A stretch of 64,000 nucleotides of DNA from Trogon surrucura (taxonomy: Eukaryota > Chordata > Aves > Trogoniformes > Trogonidae), in assembly GCA_020746105.1 (NCBI GenBank), contig CM036622.1, positions 42,447,477-42,511,476 on the forward strand. Direction: 5' to 3'. The position numbers and the translations under genes are program-made. How positions within the stretch are numbered: position 1 is the stretch's first letter; each line of letters starts with the position of its first letter. Positions 52,001 through 61,115 of the stretch are shown here, piece after piece. The notes beneath the pieces are model-generated. The model did not search any database. It saw nothing but the letters and a program-made list of their open reading frames with translations, and was not told the origin of the DNA.

Positions 52001-52381
52001 AATGTCCTTTCAGTAAGACATTTATTCCATAGTGGAGGTTAATGGGTTTTTATCAATGTTGAATGTAATTTCATTTTAACTACTTCTACCTCTTCATACA
52101 TTTTTTTAAAAAAGAAAACATTCTGTGTCTTCTGTTACAATAAGGATTATGATAATAATGAAAACAGTTATGATCATTATCATCCCCCACTTTTTGTTGC
52201 TCTGCAGGTGGCTCCTGTGATAAAAGCCAGGATGATGGAGCATGGCACGACCATGGTGAGCTATCAGCCCCTGGGAGACAAAGTGAACTTCTTCCGGATG
52301 GTCATCTCGAACCCCGCAGCAACTCACCAGGACATTGATTTCCTGATTGATGAAATAGAACGCCTGGGACAAGATTTATAA
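12992..52381 (+). CDS. GAD2: GAD2, glutamate decarboxylase 2 (GAD65), complete in 16 exons
   Basis: GAD65 converts L-glutamate to GABA plus CO2 using pyridoxal phosphate, on synaptic vesicle and Golgi membranes of GABAergic neurons and in pancreatic islets. The coding join is 12992-13067, 13328-13387, 13537-13686, 14848-15081, 19971-20061, 20845-20957, 24187-24302, 35810-35889, 39412-39466, 40901-41017, 42126-42190, 45969-46047, 47755-47904, 49697-49804, 51459-51548 and 52208-52381. This gives 1758 nt and 585 aa, the same length as human GAD65. The start ATG has a strong Kozak context (GCCATGG), and the protein begins [12 protein letters not shown] as in mammals. Visible key residues, by codon number, are membrane-targeting Cys30 and Cys45 (palmitoylated in mammals), the N-terminal Cys73/75/80/82 cluster, His282 stacking on PLP, Asp364, the Schiff-base Lys396 in NPHK, and catalytic-loop Tyr425. 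Codon 365 is Gly where GAD proteins normally have Ala. All introns are GT-AG. MYO3A lies just upstream on the same strand. Confidence 0.97.
13328..13387 (+). CDS. GAD2: GAD2 exon 2 (residues 26-46)
   Basis: The acceptor is TTTTCTCTTGCAG and the donor GTAAGT. It encodes [20 protein letters not shown], including Cys30 and Cys45, the membrane-anchoring palmitoylation sites of GAD65. Confidence 0.96.
13388..13536 (+). other. GAD2: GAD2 intron 2 with a G-rich, quadruplex-prone core
   Basis: This 149-nt intron is very GC-rich. Positions 13458-13492 are almost continuous G runs (GGGGCGGGGAGGGAGGGGGG and on) on the sense strand, a composition that can fold into a G-quadruplex in RNA or DNA. Confidence 0.7.
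13537..13686 (+). CDS. GAD2: GAD2 exon 3 (residues 46-96)
   Basis: It begins [10 protein letters not shown], continues through an Ala/Pro/Gly linker unlike mammals, then [12 protein letters not shown] (Cys73, 75, 80, 82 conserved) and VNYAFLHST. The acceptor is CTGTCAAG, a weak CAAG end; the frame and protein fit confirm it. The donor is GTAACG. Confidence 0.94.
13687..14847 (+). other. GAD2: GAD2 intron 3
   Basis: The intron is about 1.16 kb. Its first 650 bp remain part of the CpG-rich zone and contain A-rich tracts near 13735-13770 and 13890-13930; the rest is AT-rich with a TTAATTAA at about 14710. Open frames here are GC-composition artefacts. Confidence 0.75.
14848..15081 (+). CDS. GAD2: GAD2 exon 4 (residues 96-174)
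   Basis: It encodes [20 protein letters not shown] and continues with [40 protein letters not shown] and [10 protein letters not shown]. This is the start of the conserved PLP-decarboxylase fold. Acceptor TTCCCAG, donor GTAATA. Confidence 0.97.
15930..16075. promoter_or_regulatory. Possible conserved non-coding element in GAD2 intron 4
   Basis: The stretch is unique and repeat-free, with CAATTA at 15945-15950 and CAATTACTGAGACAGACAAA from 16039. It sits just after a small GC-rich patch. Its texture resembles vertebrate conserved non-coding elements, but conservation cannot be tested here. Confidence 0.22.
19083..19480. promoter_or_regulatory. Candidate intronic enhancer (homeodomain-motif cluster)
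   Basis: Motif cores seen are TAATTA at 19143-19148, TTTTAATGG at about 19195-19202 and TTTTAATGG at 19210-19218, CAATTAGATTA at 19277-19287, CAATTG at 19383-19388 and TAATTG at 19408-19413. DLX- and OTX-type factors bind such cores and DLX proteins drive GABAergic fate, so an enhancer for GAD2 is plausible. Function is inference only. Confidence 0.3.
19971..20061 (+). CDS. GAD2: GAD2 exon 5 (residues 174-204)
   Basis: It encodes [30 protein letters not shown], with acceptor CTTATGCAG and donor GTAAGT, phase 2. It includes the conserved HPRYFNQL motif near the active site. Confidence 0.97.
20062..20844 (+). other. GAD2: GAD2 intron 5
   Basis: Intron of 783 nt. Small open frames are present on both strands; no feature is supported. 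Confidence 0.8.
20845..20957 (+). CDS. GAD2: GAD2 exon 6 (residues 204-242)
   Basis: It completes Met204 and encodes [37 protein letters not shown]. Codon 234 is Cys (TGT), whereas mammalian GAD65 has Ser in WPGGSGDG. The acceptor is CATTTCAG and the donor GTACAT. Confidence 0.97.
22591..22660 (-). mobile_element. CR1 LINE 3'-end fragment
   Basis: It begins ATCATAGAATCATAGAATGG and continues GGCTGGAAGGCACCTTAGAG, the reverse complement of the CR1 3' terminus. It is a short, old, heavily truncated copy of about 70 bp. Confidence 0.75.
23190..23330. repeat. AT-rich simple sequence (TATA/TGTG-like)
   Basis: Interrupted runs of ATATAT, AGAGAG and GTGTGTG type lie in the middle of GAD2 intron 6. 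It is a decayed microsatellite. Confidence 0.6.
24187..24302 (+). CDS. GAD2: GAD2 exon 7 (residues 242-280)
   Basis: It encodes [39 protein letters not shown], ending in phase 0. The GGAISN segment helps bind the PLP phosphate. Acceptor GACTCCAG, donor GTATGT. Confidence 0.98.
25768..27735 (-). mobile_element. CR1 LINE, 5'-truncated, antisense in GAD2 intron 7
   Basis: CR1 is the dominant non-LTR retrotransposon of birds. The 3' end lies at the low coordinate: CATAGAATCATAGAATGTCA, then a short 3' UTR, then ORF2 on the - strand. About 1.97 kb remains, covering the second half of ORF2 (reverse transcriptase and C-terminal part); the 5' UTR, ORF1 and endonuclease are missing, as is usual after incomplete reverse transcription. 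The edges are estimated from where similarity to the CR1 pattern fades. No target-site duplication is seen, as expected for CR1. The open frames are long for a dead copy, so the insertion may be fairly young. Confidence 0.93.
25858..27690 (-). pseudogene. CR1 ORF2 remnant (reverse transcriptase), disrupted
   Basis: Three open segments on the - strand, 27603-27079, 27071-26418 and 26436-25858, together show an RT domain. They carry the catalytic patch [14 protein letters not shown] (motif A), the [15 protein letters not shown] fingers-palm motif and FADDTKLGG (motif C, at about 26643-26654). The last segment carries the conserved [18 protein letters not shown] region, and the normal-looking stop lies at 25858. 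Breaks seen are an in-frame TGA at about 27079, a one-base G insertion near 27001 and a frameshift near 26430. The element cannot encode an intact enzyme and lacks the endonuclease. Confidence 0.9.
28465..28501. repeat. Perfect inverted repeat, 13-bp arms
   Basis: TCCTAATTTAGGA at 28465-28477 and its exact reverse complement at 28489-28501, with an 11-nt spacer. It shares its core with the hairpin at 28558-28593. Confidence 0.95.
28558..28593. repeat. Perfect inverted repeat, 15-bp arms, 6-nt loop
   Basis: ATCTAAATTAGGATT at 28558-28572 and AATCCTAATTTAGAT at 28579-28593 pair without mismatch around a 6-nt loop. The CTAAATTAGGA core is the same as in the pair 57 bp upstream. Confidence 0.95.
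30552..30723. repeat. Nested inverted-repeat cluster (branched hairpin)
   Basis: Pairings seen are TAGGATAG at 30552-30559 with CTATCCTA at 30561-30568; outer arms TTCTAATCC at 30590-30598 with GGATTAGAA at 30715-30723; an inner hairpin CAGGAG/CTCCTG at 30625-30637; GCAACA at 30646-30651 with TGTTGC at 30708-30713; TTTCTTA at 30652-30658 with TAAGAAA at 30693-30699; and GCAGATAG at 30662-30669 with CTATCTGC at 30680-30687 around a 10-nt loop. Together these form a three-way-junction-like fold. It may be a relic of a small palindromic transposon or a structured RNA; I cannot name a family. Confidence 0.85.
34596..34613. repeat. Short palindrome (8-bp arms)
   Basis: CATGTTGA, two bases, TCAACATG; directly followed by another CATGTTG. 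It is a small intronic palindrome with no known role. Confidence 0.8.
35769..35795. repeat. (AAT)n microsatellite beside the GAD2 exon 8 acceptor
   Basis: A run of ATAATAATAAAAATAATAAT ends about 15 nt before the exon 8 acceptor, so it occupies the branch-point zone. Length changes here could affect splicing of exon 8; that is inference. Confidence 0.85.
35810..35889 (+). CDS. GAD2: GAD2 exon 8 (residues 281-307)
   Basis: It encodes [26 protein letters not shown], with His282 (stacks on the PLP ring) as its second codon. Acceptor TATTTTTTCAG, donor GTAAGT, phase 2. Confidence 0.97.
35890..39411 (+). other. GAD2: GAD2 intron 8
   Basis: The intron is about 3.5 kb and repeat-poor. Open frames of 118 and 160 codons on the - strand near 37 kb have no recognisable product and are treated as chance. 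Confidence 0.8.
39412..39466 (+). CDS. GAD2: GAD2 exon 9 (residues 307-325)
   Basis: This 55-nt exon completes Arg307 and encodes [18 protein letters not shown], as in mammals. Acceptor CTTGCTCCAG, donor GTAAGT, phase 0. Confidence 0.96.
39467..40900 (+). other. GAD2: GAD2 intron 9
   Basis: The intron is about 1.4 kb. A locally GC-richer patch at 40.33-40.68 kb carries overlapping open frames on both strands without recognisable product. No repeat family is named. Confidence 0.8.
40901..41017 (+). CDS. GAD2: GAD2 exon 10 (residues 326-364)
   Basis: It encodes [39 protein letters not shown], ending exactly at Asp364, which contacts the PLP pyridine nitrogen. Acceptor CTTTCTTGCAG, donor GTAAGT. 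Confidence 0.98.
41018..42125 (+). other. GAD2: GAD2 intron 10
   Basis: Intron of about 1.1 kb; nothing recognised in it. Confidence 0.8.
42126..42190 (+). CDS. GAD2: GAD2 exon 11 (residues 365-386)
   Basis: It encodes [21 protein letters not shown]. With Asp364 this gives HVDGAWGGG where GAD proteins usually have HVDAAWGGG: codon 365 is GGA. The acceptor CCTTCTAG at 42125 is the only one that fits the frame. Donor GTATGA. Confidence 0.96.
42191..45968 (+). other. GAD2: GAD2 intron 11
   Basis: The intron is about 3.8 kb. A short (AAAAT)n-type run lies at 42269-42288. Open frames on both strands near 43.5-44.0 kb have no recognisable product. Confidence 0.8.
42269..42288. repeat. A-rich (ATAAAA)n simple repeat
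   Basis: Short ATAAAAATAAAAATAAAT run in GAD2 intron 11, about 80 bp after exon 11. Confidence 0.7.
45969..46047 (+). CDS. GAD2: GAD2 exon 12 (residues 386-412, PLP lysine)
   Basis: It completes Arg386 and encodes [26 protein letters not shown]. The Lys of NPHK, codon 396 at 45997-45999, forms the Schiff base with PLP. Acceptor TGCTGTCCCAG, donor GTATGT. Confidence 0.98.
46048..47754 (+). other. GAD2: GAD2 intron 12
   Basis: The intron is about 1.7 kb and includes a poly(A) run at about 47509-47524. Its acceptor ends in TAAG, weaker than CAG. No other feature is seen. Confidence 0.8.
47755..47904 (+). CDS. GAD2: GAD2 exon 13 (residues 413-462, catalytic loop)
   Basis: It encodes [50 protein letters not shown], exactly 50 codons. 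It contains Tyr425 of the catalytic loop, which in GAD65 is mobile and linked to apo-enzyme formation. Donor GTAGGA. Confidence 0.98.
47905..49696 (+). other. GAD2: GAD2 intron 13
   Basis: The intron is about 1.8 kb. It ends in a long poly-T/CT tract (about 49670-49691) before a CTAAAG acceptor. No feature is recognised in the rest. Confidence 0.8.
49697..49804 (+). CDS. GAD2: GAD2 exon 14 (residues 463-498)
   Basis: It encodes [36 protein letters not shown]. Mammals have HVDKCLEL where this has QIDKCLEL. This is the start of the C-terminal domain, a region rich in human autoantibody epitopes. Donor GTATGT. Confidence 0.97.
49805..51458 (+). other. GAD2: GAD2 intron 14
   Basis: The intron is about 1.65 kb. 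A poly(A) tract lies at about 50532-50550 and a mildly GC-rich patch at 50.20-50.50 kb. No gene is supported. Confidence 0.8.
51459..51548 (+). CDS. GAD2: GAD2 exon 15 (residues 499-528)
   Basis: It encodes [30 protein letters not shown], exactly 30 codons, with the conserved TNVCFWYIP strand. Acceptor TGTGTTTAG, donor GTAAGC. Confidence 0.97.
51549..52207 (+). other. GAD2: GAD2 intron 15
   Basis: Last GAD2 intron, 659 nt; no feature beyond splice sites is recognised. Confidence 0.8.
52208..52381 (+). CDS. GAD2: GAD2 exon 16, C-terminus and stop (residues 529-585)
   Basis: It encodes [57 protein letters not shown] and then TAA at 52379-52381. The [15 protein letters not shown] motif and the C-terminal helix match GAD65 end to end. 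Confidence 0.98.
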   Translation: MAPVIKARMMEHGTTMVSYQPLGDKVNFFRMVISNPAATHQDIDFLIDEIERLGQDL

Positions 52382-53600
52382 TAATTGGGTGTGAAAGTCT
52401 GTTCCTGGACCTCTGAGTAGACAATTAAGTTGTCACAAACTGTGCGAATGTATTTGTAGTTTGTTCCAAAGTAAATTTATTTCTATATCGTGGCGTTGGA
52501 GTAGAGTACAGTTTAAAATCAAGAAACATGGCTCCTTTGAAGTTCTTTCCCGAGTTTTAGAATACCTCCTTAATAATTAGCTGCACAAAAAGCTGCATTG
52601 AAACAAATAAGGAAGAATAGAAGATACTTAAAATTTTATCCCAAATTTTAACACAGCAACTACTTTAAATTAGAAGCAAGTGGACTGAATTATGTAAAAT
52701 TTCCCCAGAATGGTGACAAAATCAAAGTGTGGGAAGTGGGAGGGGGTGGTGAGAAGTAGAGCATACAAGCTGCGTGTTTAGAAGGGAAGTATTTTGCCTT
52801 TTTCATAGTATTAGAACAGAATTTCTAATTTACCTATAACAACATTGCAAATGTGTTTAAATAGGTATAGTTTTACAAAGGGAAATATATATATATTAAA
52901 AAATCCTATTTTGTAAACTATATATTTTTATTTTGTAGGGGTTATAAAACTGTAAGGACAGAAGCTGAAAATTAACTAGGATTCTTTTTCTTTTGATGGA
53001 GGTGCCTCAAGTATTTATTACTGCTTATTTTAAAATATAAGCCCACATACTACACTCTTAAGAGGTACCAGTACCTCATTTCTTCATGTCATGTGGATTG
53101 TACATCTCCAGGGTTGATTACTGAAAACCTCAAGAGTACAGCAGCTCTTAAAACCACTTAATAAGATCAATTACAGTACAACAATAGGATGCTATTATTC
53201 CTAATTATGTTTCCCACTTGGCCTAACTAAGCAGACGCACAATCAATATACAGTGCTAACCAAGGCTGGAATAAGGTTGTATTTGGATGGTTTCTGTGTT
53301 CTGTGGTGAAAAAGCCTATATCAAAAAAGTCACATTTGAATAAATGCTGACTTATCTCATAACCATTCCTGCTACAAGCAGTCCAAAATCAAAATTGACT
53401 GAAATTTTTACTAAAGAAATAGTGTGAAACCTCACAGCTACATTTAAGAGGGTAAAGACTTATTACAGATGTACAAGTCTGCAAGACAAGGCATAAATTA
53501 AATGTGACTGCAATCTAAGTGACAGGGATGAGGTCTGAGTAACAAACTGCTTTATCAAAGGTTTTTCCCAGTACTGAACTCCATCCTTGAATGCAGTGAC

Positions 53601-53671
53601 CTTTGAAATTACAGAAAAAATTGCCTAAGACAGCCCTTTGAAATTACAGAAAAAAATTGCCCAAGACAGCC
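53601..53671. repeat. Two-copy 35-bp tandem duplication in the GAD2 3' UTR
   Basis: CTTTGAAATTACAGAAAAAA... at 53601-53635 is repeated at 53636-53671 with one extra A and a T-to-C change. The low divergence points to a recent event. Confidence 0.93.
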
Positions 53672-54783
53672 CTAAGGAAACCTTGCAGCTTTTTTGGAAA
53701 TCGTGGGCTCTTGCAGAATTCACGTGCTGTATCATTCCTTAACGTTAGAGGTGACTCTGGCATGGAAACTGAATTTTTTCCTCTTTCCCCCCAACATCTG
53801 GAAGTGTTGGTAAGAGTTCTGCAGCTCGGGCCTGTCTACTTATAACCCTACTGAAGTTTGGTTTTAACTTTGCCTAAATGTCCATCTTTTGTTTGTAAAG
53901 CAGTATTGTTTTGCTGTATCTACAATACTTGAAGAGAAAAAAAAGAAGTGCAATGTGGTTTTAATTTCATCTAAAATAGATAAATGGAGTATTGATTCAA
54001 TGTAATATCACGAGGACATCAAGTAAGGGGAAATAAATTGTGTCTGTAATTGTGTTGCCTTTATTATATTGATAGTACTGTTTTGTCACCTCAGATTGAG
54101 GCTGTGCACTTTAGATTTAAACTGTACAATGTTGCAAATCAACATGTGTTACTGTATAAGCTTGTACAATATATTATTGATATGTCATTATTTGTGTGGT
54201 AGTAGTACTGACTCTTGATATTGTAAGAACTGCATTCACGCCAGTCCCTCTACTGTATCTTTGCTTGGTATTAGCCTCTCCTCGTCAGCTTTTGGGCAGA
54301 CCTCTCACCTCACCTCGGTGGACTTCCATTGCTACCTGCGATGCATAGTGTAGCAAGTCAAGCTGTAGAGGAGATACCAACTCTATCAGGAAGGACTTCA
54401 GTAGGATGTGTCAAAAATCAGCAGACTAATCACTGAAATACTGAGCAGAGCAGCAAATTATTATCTTTTTTTATTGCTGGGAAAAAGGCAAACAGCGAGC
54501 TTAAAAAATGAAAACAGTTCCGGGACAATGACGAGGGTGATCAGTGGCCTGATTACATCTTGCATGTGCAATTCTCTTTCGAAGTGCTAAGTGCAGACAA
54601 TGTATTTATTAGCTGTATGTGCCAATCCAAGATTCACGTTCAGTGTTCCAGAAGAACCAGCGTTTTGTTTTGGTTTGTTTTTTTTTCACGTTACTGTATA
54701 TATTGCAGCCAGAAAAGAGTGGCACAGCAATCTGTTCTTGTGTTTGGCCAAAGTATTTTATCTGTGGTGTTGATCTAAATCCA

Positions 54784-54789
54784 AATAAA
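54784..54789 (+). terminator. GAD2: Likely GAD2 poly(A) signal
   Basis: AATAAA followed within 15-30 nt by TGTGATTCTGGGTCTTTTC, a GU/U-rich downstream element. A further AATAAA at 54880 with a GT-rich follow-up is an alternative; the earlier signals at 53339 and 54032 could give shorter forms. Confidence 0.5.
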
Positions 54790-56669
54790 AGTGTAAAATG
54801 TGATTCTGGGTCTTTTCATTAGCAACACTGATGGGCACTCTGAGCATTTATCACTTGTGCCATTTCGGAGCAAGGCCCCAATAAAGAGAATGTTTAATTG
54901 TAACTCTGTGTCTCCTACTGGATTTTTTCATTACAGGATGCATTCTGTTAATTACTTGTAAAAAAAAAAAAACAATTCCATCAGCACCCTTTTTGAGGCG
55001 ATACTGAGCACCAGCGTACAAGTGTAAATCTGCCATCTGGTATTCCTTTACCTTATCTTTACAAGACAGATTTAGTTGCTTTGTTCTCTTCAGACAGTCT
55101 TGACATTTTTTATGTTTTGTTTTGTCTTTTTATTCCACAACACTTACCCCCAAATTAACCGTAGACTCTAATCAGCCTCCGGCACAGCAGTGAAAGCAGT
55201 CAGGGCACTTTCCAGGATGACACAGACTGTACGATGGCAACAATTTAAGAGGGTCATGAAGTAAAAAAAAGACAAAACAACCGATACAAAAATTAAGATT
55301 TTAATCCTCACATCTCCCTTGGCCCAAGGCCTCATTCTTCCCAAATCTGCCACCTGTCTGCTCTATTTTCTTTCCACCCACTAAAGTCCTGCCTGGCGCG
55401 ATGCCAACAGCAGAGAAAGAAAACAAAATAATGCTGTCAAAGCAGCAGTGGTCAGAAAGCCTATGTCTGAAATGAGATTTTCTGTATCATTTCTTTAAGC
55501 CTGCAGCACCGTTTGGGATGAATGCCTATGCCGAGTAACAGCGCAGAGCCCAGCTAGGAGCTTTGTAAGAAAATACAGAGAGGAACACAATGCAGGGATA
55601 AGATACTACCCTCACCCTGGTGAAGCTCTTTGTTTGGCACTGGGAAGGGAGTAATGGTTTACCCCATGGAAGTGTGTGAAGCTTGGGCTTTGCTGTAAGC
55701 CTGTTGCACCCAGAGCTGCATGAATTCTCCCTGCAAGATGGAGGACTGGAAGGGATTTGCCCAACAGAGGTGAGAACAGAGTCTTGGCTGTGCTCAAGGA
55801 AAGAAAAATACGAATGTCGAGGAAGAGGGAATTCACACGGCAGCCTGAGTGCCTGCTCTTTAGAAAGGCTGGTTCCTTTGTCACTCTCCCAGGAGAGCAA
55901 AAGCTCTGGTTTGCTGTTTCCCTGCTTTTTAACACAAAACCTCCAAAAGACCACCCTGCACAGGGAGAACCGTGGATCTAGAAGAGGAGGTGACCTAATA
56001 TGTTGCTGCCTCATATTCACGTCGTTATGTTGCATCTGTGGCTGGTGGGTTCCCACAATGCTGTACCATCCCATAGAGCTCCCGAGAGCCAATGTCACTG
56101 TGAGACACTGCCTCCCCACCCCACTGTGTTCCTTCTGTCTCTCTGCATTAGTCCCTTCTTCATTTTTCCCCCTTTCCTACAACATGTGTGTAGGTAGGTG
56201 AGCATCTTAACCATCTTCAGAATTTGATAGGACCCTTTTTTTTTTCTGAAGGGATTAAGTTTCCTTTGATGCAGATGACAATTCCGGTTAAAATCCCACC
56301 ACAATGAGACTGGGGTCCTCAGTCCCACAAGTGGTTGCTTTTTCCTTTATCATGGGGTGGTCCTGGTCCAAGCTAGCTCCACAAGAAGCACAATATCCAT
56401 GGATGATTCCATTCTGTAACCAGTCTGCTACAAAAAAGAGGCAAAGCGCCAAGGAAGAGCCCTGCCAGGAGACCTCAAAACCCACCGGGAGCCATCCTAA
56501 TTGACTCACAGCCACTGTGACACAGACTGTGTTTGGTGCTCTTGATAAGTTGTTTTGTAGCTCATTTCTTAAACATGAGTTTAATAAAATACAGTTTAGT
56601 AAAGCTTAGATAAACCAGATTCTGTGAAGCAGAGACTGTCTGAATGAGTAGAACGGAATATATTATGGA

Positions 56670-56935
56670 GTCACAGAAACATAGAATGTGTTGGGTTGGA
56701 AGGGGCCTTTAAAGGTCATCAAGTCCAACTCCCCTTCAGTGAGCAGATCAGGTTGCTCAGAGCCCCATCAAGCCTGATCTTGAATGTCTGCAGGAATGGA
56801 GACTACCACCTCTCTGGGCAACCTGTTCCAGTATTTCAACACCCTCATAGTAAAGAACTTCTTCCTAACATCTACATCCACCCTGCTCTAGTTTAAAAAC
56901 GTTGCCCTTCGTCCTGTCACTACACGCCTTTGTGG
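56670..56935 (-). mobile_element. CR1 LINE 3'-end fragment
   Basis: It runs from GTCACAGAAACATAGAATGT through GGTTGGAAGGGGCCTTTAAA and GAACTTCTTCCTAACATCTA to about CCTGTCACTACACGCC. This is the antisense of the ORF2 C-terminal end plus 3' UTR of an older CR1 copy. It is diverged and non-coding. Confidence 0.88.
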
Positions 56936-59900
56936 ATGGATGCCTAAACGGATACTATGTGAGGAAATGGACGGTGCAAAACTGTATCATGTCAATAAAA
57001 TGCAGCAGAATATTCTACTGATTATGTCACTGTACCATGAGTAACTAGAAAGCAAACTCAGCTATTGAAACAGCTTTTATAGGCACAATCTAGTGCCAGC
57101 AGAACTGCAGACCAAGAACCGTGTCTGCACTAAACCAAATCGTATTTCAAACTGCATAAACCCTGTGGGGTTCTTTTTGTTTATTATTGTTTGGGGAGTT
57201 GGGGAACATGAACACTGGCACATAATTTTGGTCCATACATGTAAAGAATAGCAAGAAAACGTGTAAAAGTGATTTCCTGACATGATACTCTCCTCAATAC
57301 TCAACAGCTGCTGGGAACGGTTAATGCAGAAACAACAGCGTATGTGGGCTCTCCTGCAGCTTTTGCAAATCTTCGGTCCCTGGGCCATGCTGGGCAGAGC
57401 GCAGGAGCAGATGAGGGACAGATGAGAGGCAGGAGTTCTCAGCTCGGCTGGCCTGACAACACAAGGTGGACCACCCAAAGACATGACTGATGAGATGGTT
57501 GGGCCTTAATGAGTCTTAATGAGACCGCTCACGAATGCTGCTCGCTCTTCTGCAAATGGCTTCCAGGAGGGACTCAAAGGGAAGGCCTTACCTGACCTAC
57601 AGCCCACAGCTCCAAGGAAGGCAAGTTACACGTATTAAACTCATGTTCCAGCGTGATTAAGGAAGGAACTAAGCGAGACAGAGCTCAAGGAAATGTATCT
57701 CTTTTATCTGACTTAGCCAGGCTAACTGCCAAGTAGAAAATCATTCTAGGTAGAAAGCGAGCCCCATAGAAACCCACAGGATACTGTCTTTAATGTGCTA
57801 ATGTCTTAGGCTTAAAATGTCTGAACTATCGGCTTTCTACCTGACCAGCTGTTAAGGGAAAGCCAAGCGCTGCAGCTGAAAAAATTACAGTCCTGAACTT
57901 GCTCTTAGCTGAGAAGACAGAGTGGTTGCAAGTCATCACACTGTCTGTTACATCACTGTAGGGTGCAGGTGGATAGATTTTACATTGTACTTTGGAGCAA
58001 GAAATTGGGCCTGAGATGAGAGTCAGAGGAAAAGGAATATGTACCTCTTTTTGCATCAGAACAAAAGCCTGTGATTGTTGCTGCTGAAATCCTTGCATTA
58101 TAAAGAAAAATAAATTAAAAAAAAATCCGTTCTATAAATTTACATTGCACAAACAGAGTAAAGGCTATTTTCTTAGGGCACAGAAAAGTCACAGGCCAAG
58201 CAAGGATGGAAACCTCCAGTTCTCCCACTACTCTGCAACAGCTGCTCCTGACCATATTCTCACTCCAGCCAATGCCTGGTGCCTAGTCTTTCAAAGGTAT
58301 TCGGATACCTCACTTCCACAATGTGAACCCTGACTGCTTAATCCCAGCCCTCCAGACTACTGACTTTGAGCCTCTGACGTGTAAATCCCTGTGAATAATT
58401 TCCCAAAGATCTGTGACTGAAAACCGGGAAGAACAAGTTCATGAACTGTTCTGCAATACATGAAATCTGTAAAGGGGTCCTCACCTTCCACAGAAAGATT
58501 TGAGAGGCTTACAACTCAAAAGAACATGAAAAGCTCACAATTAGGCAACCTTTCTTGCTGAAATACTTCATTCTGCATTACAAATAACAAGGTCTACTGT
58601 CGTCTGAACGGCACTGGGCACTAAAATTATACAAGATTTTAATTACATAGCAGCCAAAAGATATGCTCTGCATAACAAGCATCAAACTAACATGCAGGAC
58701 AGGGAGTATAAAAATTAATATACATAAATTGCACTATTACCCTAGAAATGTTTATTATTTTGTATAATCATATATCAGTAAATTTCCATCTTCTCACACT
58801 ACTGCACTGCCTGTGTGACTGACTTCTATTTTCCTACCCATCCTCCTCTGTCCTGGTAATGAAAGTGGTTCTGGAAGAAAGAACAGATGTTTGGGACTTA
58901 ATGTAAACATGCTTTCGCTGCTCTGAAAAACTAGAAGGAAATGGCTTGTGTTAAAATAGTTAGCTGCAGACCACAGCTTTTTTAAGACGAGCTATAAAGA
59001 GCGATGAGGCACTGTGGTTGAGGACTGCACACATTCTGGGACTGCCTGGGAGAGCTCCCCAGGTGCTCCTGTGCTGAGAGGCAATGCCCACCACAGGAAG
59101 AGACTCCACAACAGTTCCTGCCAAACAGCTTACTCTGCCAAAGCTCATGCAGCTAACTTCCCCATTTGGATGAACCTCTGCTGTTTGTATCACATTGGCA
59201 ATCAGCTGAAGCCAAAGTCTTGTAGCAGTAAAAGCTACACTGTCAACTCAGGATCTGAAATCATGGAAGAGACTTGGTGCACAGAGCTTGTAGGATGAGT
59301 TTTTTCTTTCACCAGTCTTTCCTTTTGATCAGGAGAGACTGTGGAGATAAAATACGAAGCTTTCAGGCCATTTTCGGTTTCATCTTTCAACAAACTTGAC
59401 TTTGGGACATGGTATTCAGAGCTGCTCCATTTCCTTTCACCATTTTCCAGATGCATGACTTCCAGCAGCACATTTGATAAATGCTCCTGGCTGCAGAAAG
59501 CTCAAAGAAACCAGGACAACATAACTGCCAAGTGCCTACAAAGAGGATTCCCAGAGGTCAGTCCAATAAAGCTGTCCTTCCTGGGAGAGGTGGGATAGTG
59601 CATCTTCCTCCTGCAGTGGACACCGAGGTCCCACCTGGGAGCAGAACACATCTAGATGAACTATGAATCCTCTGCAACAGATTTCTTTCCACATACCTTC
59701 GCTATCCCTTATGCTATGGCTATGGCTCTTGCACTAGTAGTTTGGGCTGCTACTGTAAACAAGCCTGTCTATATTAAATTTGGGAGAATTAAACTGTTGT
59801 GATAGTGATGCTAATGAGAGTTGGCAAAGGTGATATTAATAAAATGCAAAATGCCTGAAGTAAGCTCCTACTACTAGGTGAGATTCGTGACAGTTCTGAA

Positions 59901-61115
59901 TAGATGCTTCAACAGAAGTTTTTAGACTGCAAGATTATGGTTGGGTCATCGTCTGTAATAACTTTGGATTAAAATATAATAATTTCCTGTTTGCAGTCTA
60001 CACACCTAATAAGCTGTGTGGGGAATTACTATCCAACAGGCAAATGATAAATGGCAGGGTTATGAAATAGTGCGAGTGCCTCCATATCTTACTCTGTTCT
60101 TTTGCCTTCAATAAAAAAGAGTTGCAATACTGCTTACTGAAGAGGTATTTTCCGTGCTTAACCAAACAAACATCTTTCTATTTACATCTCACATTTACTA
60201 AAATTTTGGTAAATGCCAGTAGTTGAAAGAAATTATCATATTAAAGTAAAATGCAAAATATATACGATTAACAGTAGTGCTCAAAAATGCCAGTTGATGC
60301 ATACACTTTACTCAGTGGCTTATTTGTGCGTAATACAGCTTAAATTGTGTTGATTCATTTCTCCCTTTGCCATTTCTCTTAATTCACAGTGTCATATTTT
60401 TATGAGCTGGCGCTGCAGAAAAATCTACAAGCAGAGCACGTATTCTTGATATGACACTGGCAACCAAAGAGGTGTACACGGATTGTCTCACTACTTTGCC
60501 ATTGTTTCTGAAACAGTCCACCTTTTATTTGCCACTGTGATAGATTTTGTCCTCCACAGATGACAATTTGCAAACACTTTTCTCCTTTTCTTCAGCTAGT
60601 TCCACTACAATCATTACAAAAAAAAAAAGATAAAAATAATCAAACTCAAAAAACCTAGTGATTGGATCTGATTGTAGCTGCCTCAATTGCAATGAAGCTG
60701 AAATTACCAGTGTATTACAGTTATTGAAAGCAATTTTCTTGCAGTAATTCTGGTAGGAATCTTGAATAAATTGCAACTATTGATCACTAGCCTTGATATA
60801 TCCCACCCAGAAAGTCTGTTGCTTTGTTCACATTGCAGTCAGCCTCACTTGCTCCCAGGCTTGTTTTTAGAGTGAACCAACTAATCCTTTTCTATGGGAA
60901 ACTGGGCACTTTTGACAGGATAGGTCACCACAGAGTCTGATCCAAGCAGACAGCACAGATGCAGACTGCACCCAGTTTGACTTCTGCATCACAGGGGACA
61001 TTGCAATTTTAAAAAAAAAAAAAAACAAACACTCCTGCTTTCTCTTGAGTACATAAAACATAACCTAGTGTCGTGCATAAAGACATTCTGCAGACTGTAA
61101 CAGAGCCCTCTCAGA

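Larger units (their letters stand above)
52382..54905 (+). other. GAD2: GAD2 3' UTR
   Basis: AU-rich sequence follows the stop. Poly(A) signals AATAAA occur at 53339-53344, 54032-54037, 54784-54789 and 54880-54885; those near 54.8 kb have a GT/T-rich stretch just after and fit a long 3' UTR of about 2.4-2.5 kb. A 35-bp tandem duplication lies at 53601-53671. The ATATAT run at about 52886-52897 and several ATTTA pentamers suggest control of mRNA stability, though this is inference. Confidence 0.65.

Noticed and set aside
55526..56201. 197- and 172-codon open frames on opposite strands
   Set aside because: No family motif or splice or promoter context; opposite-strand overlap suggests chance.
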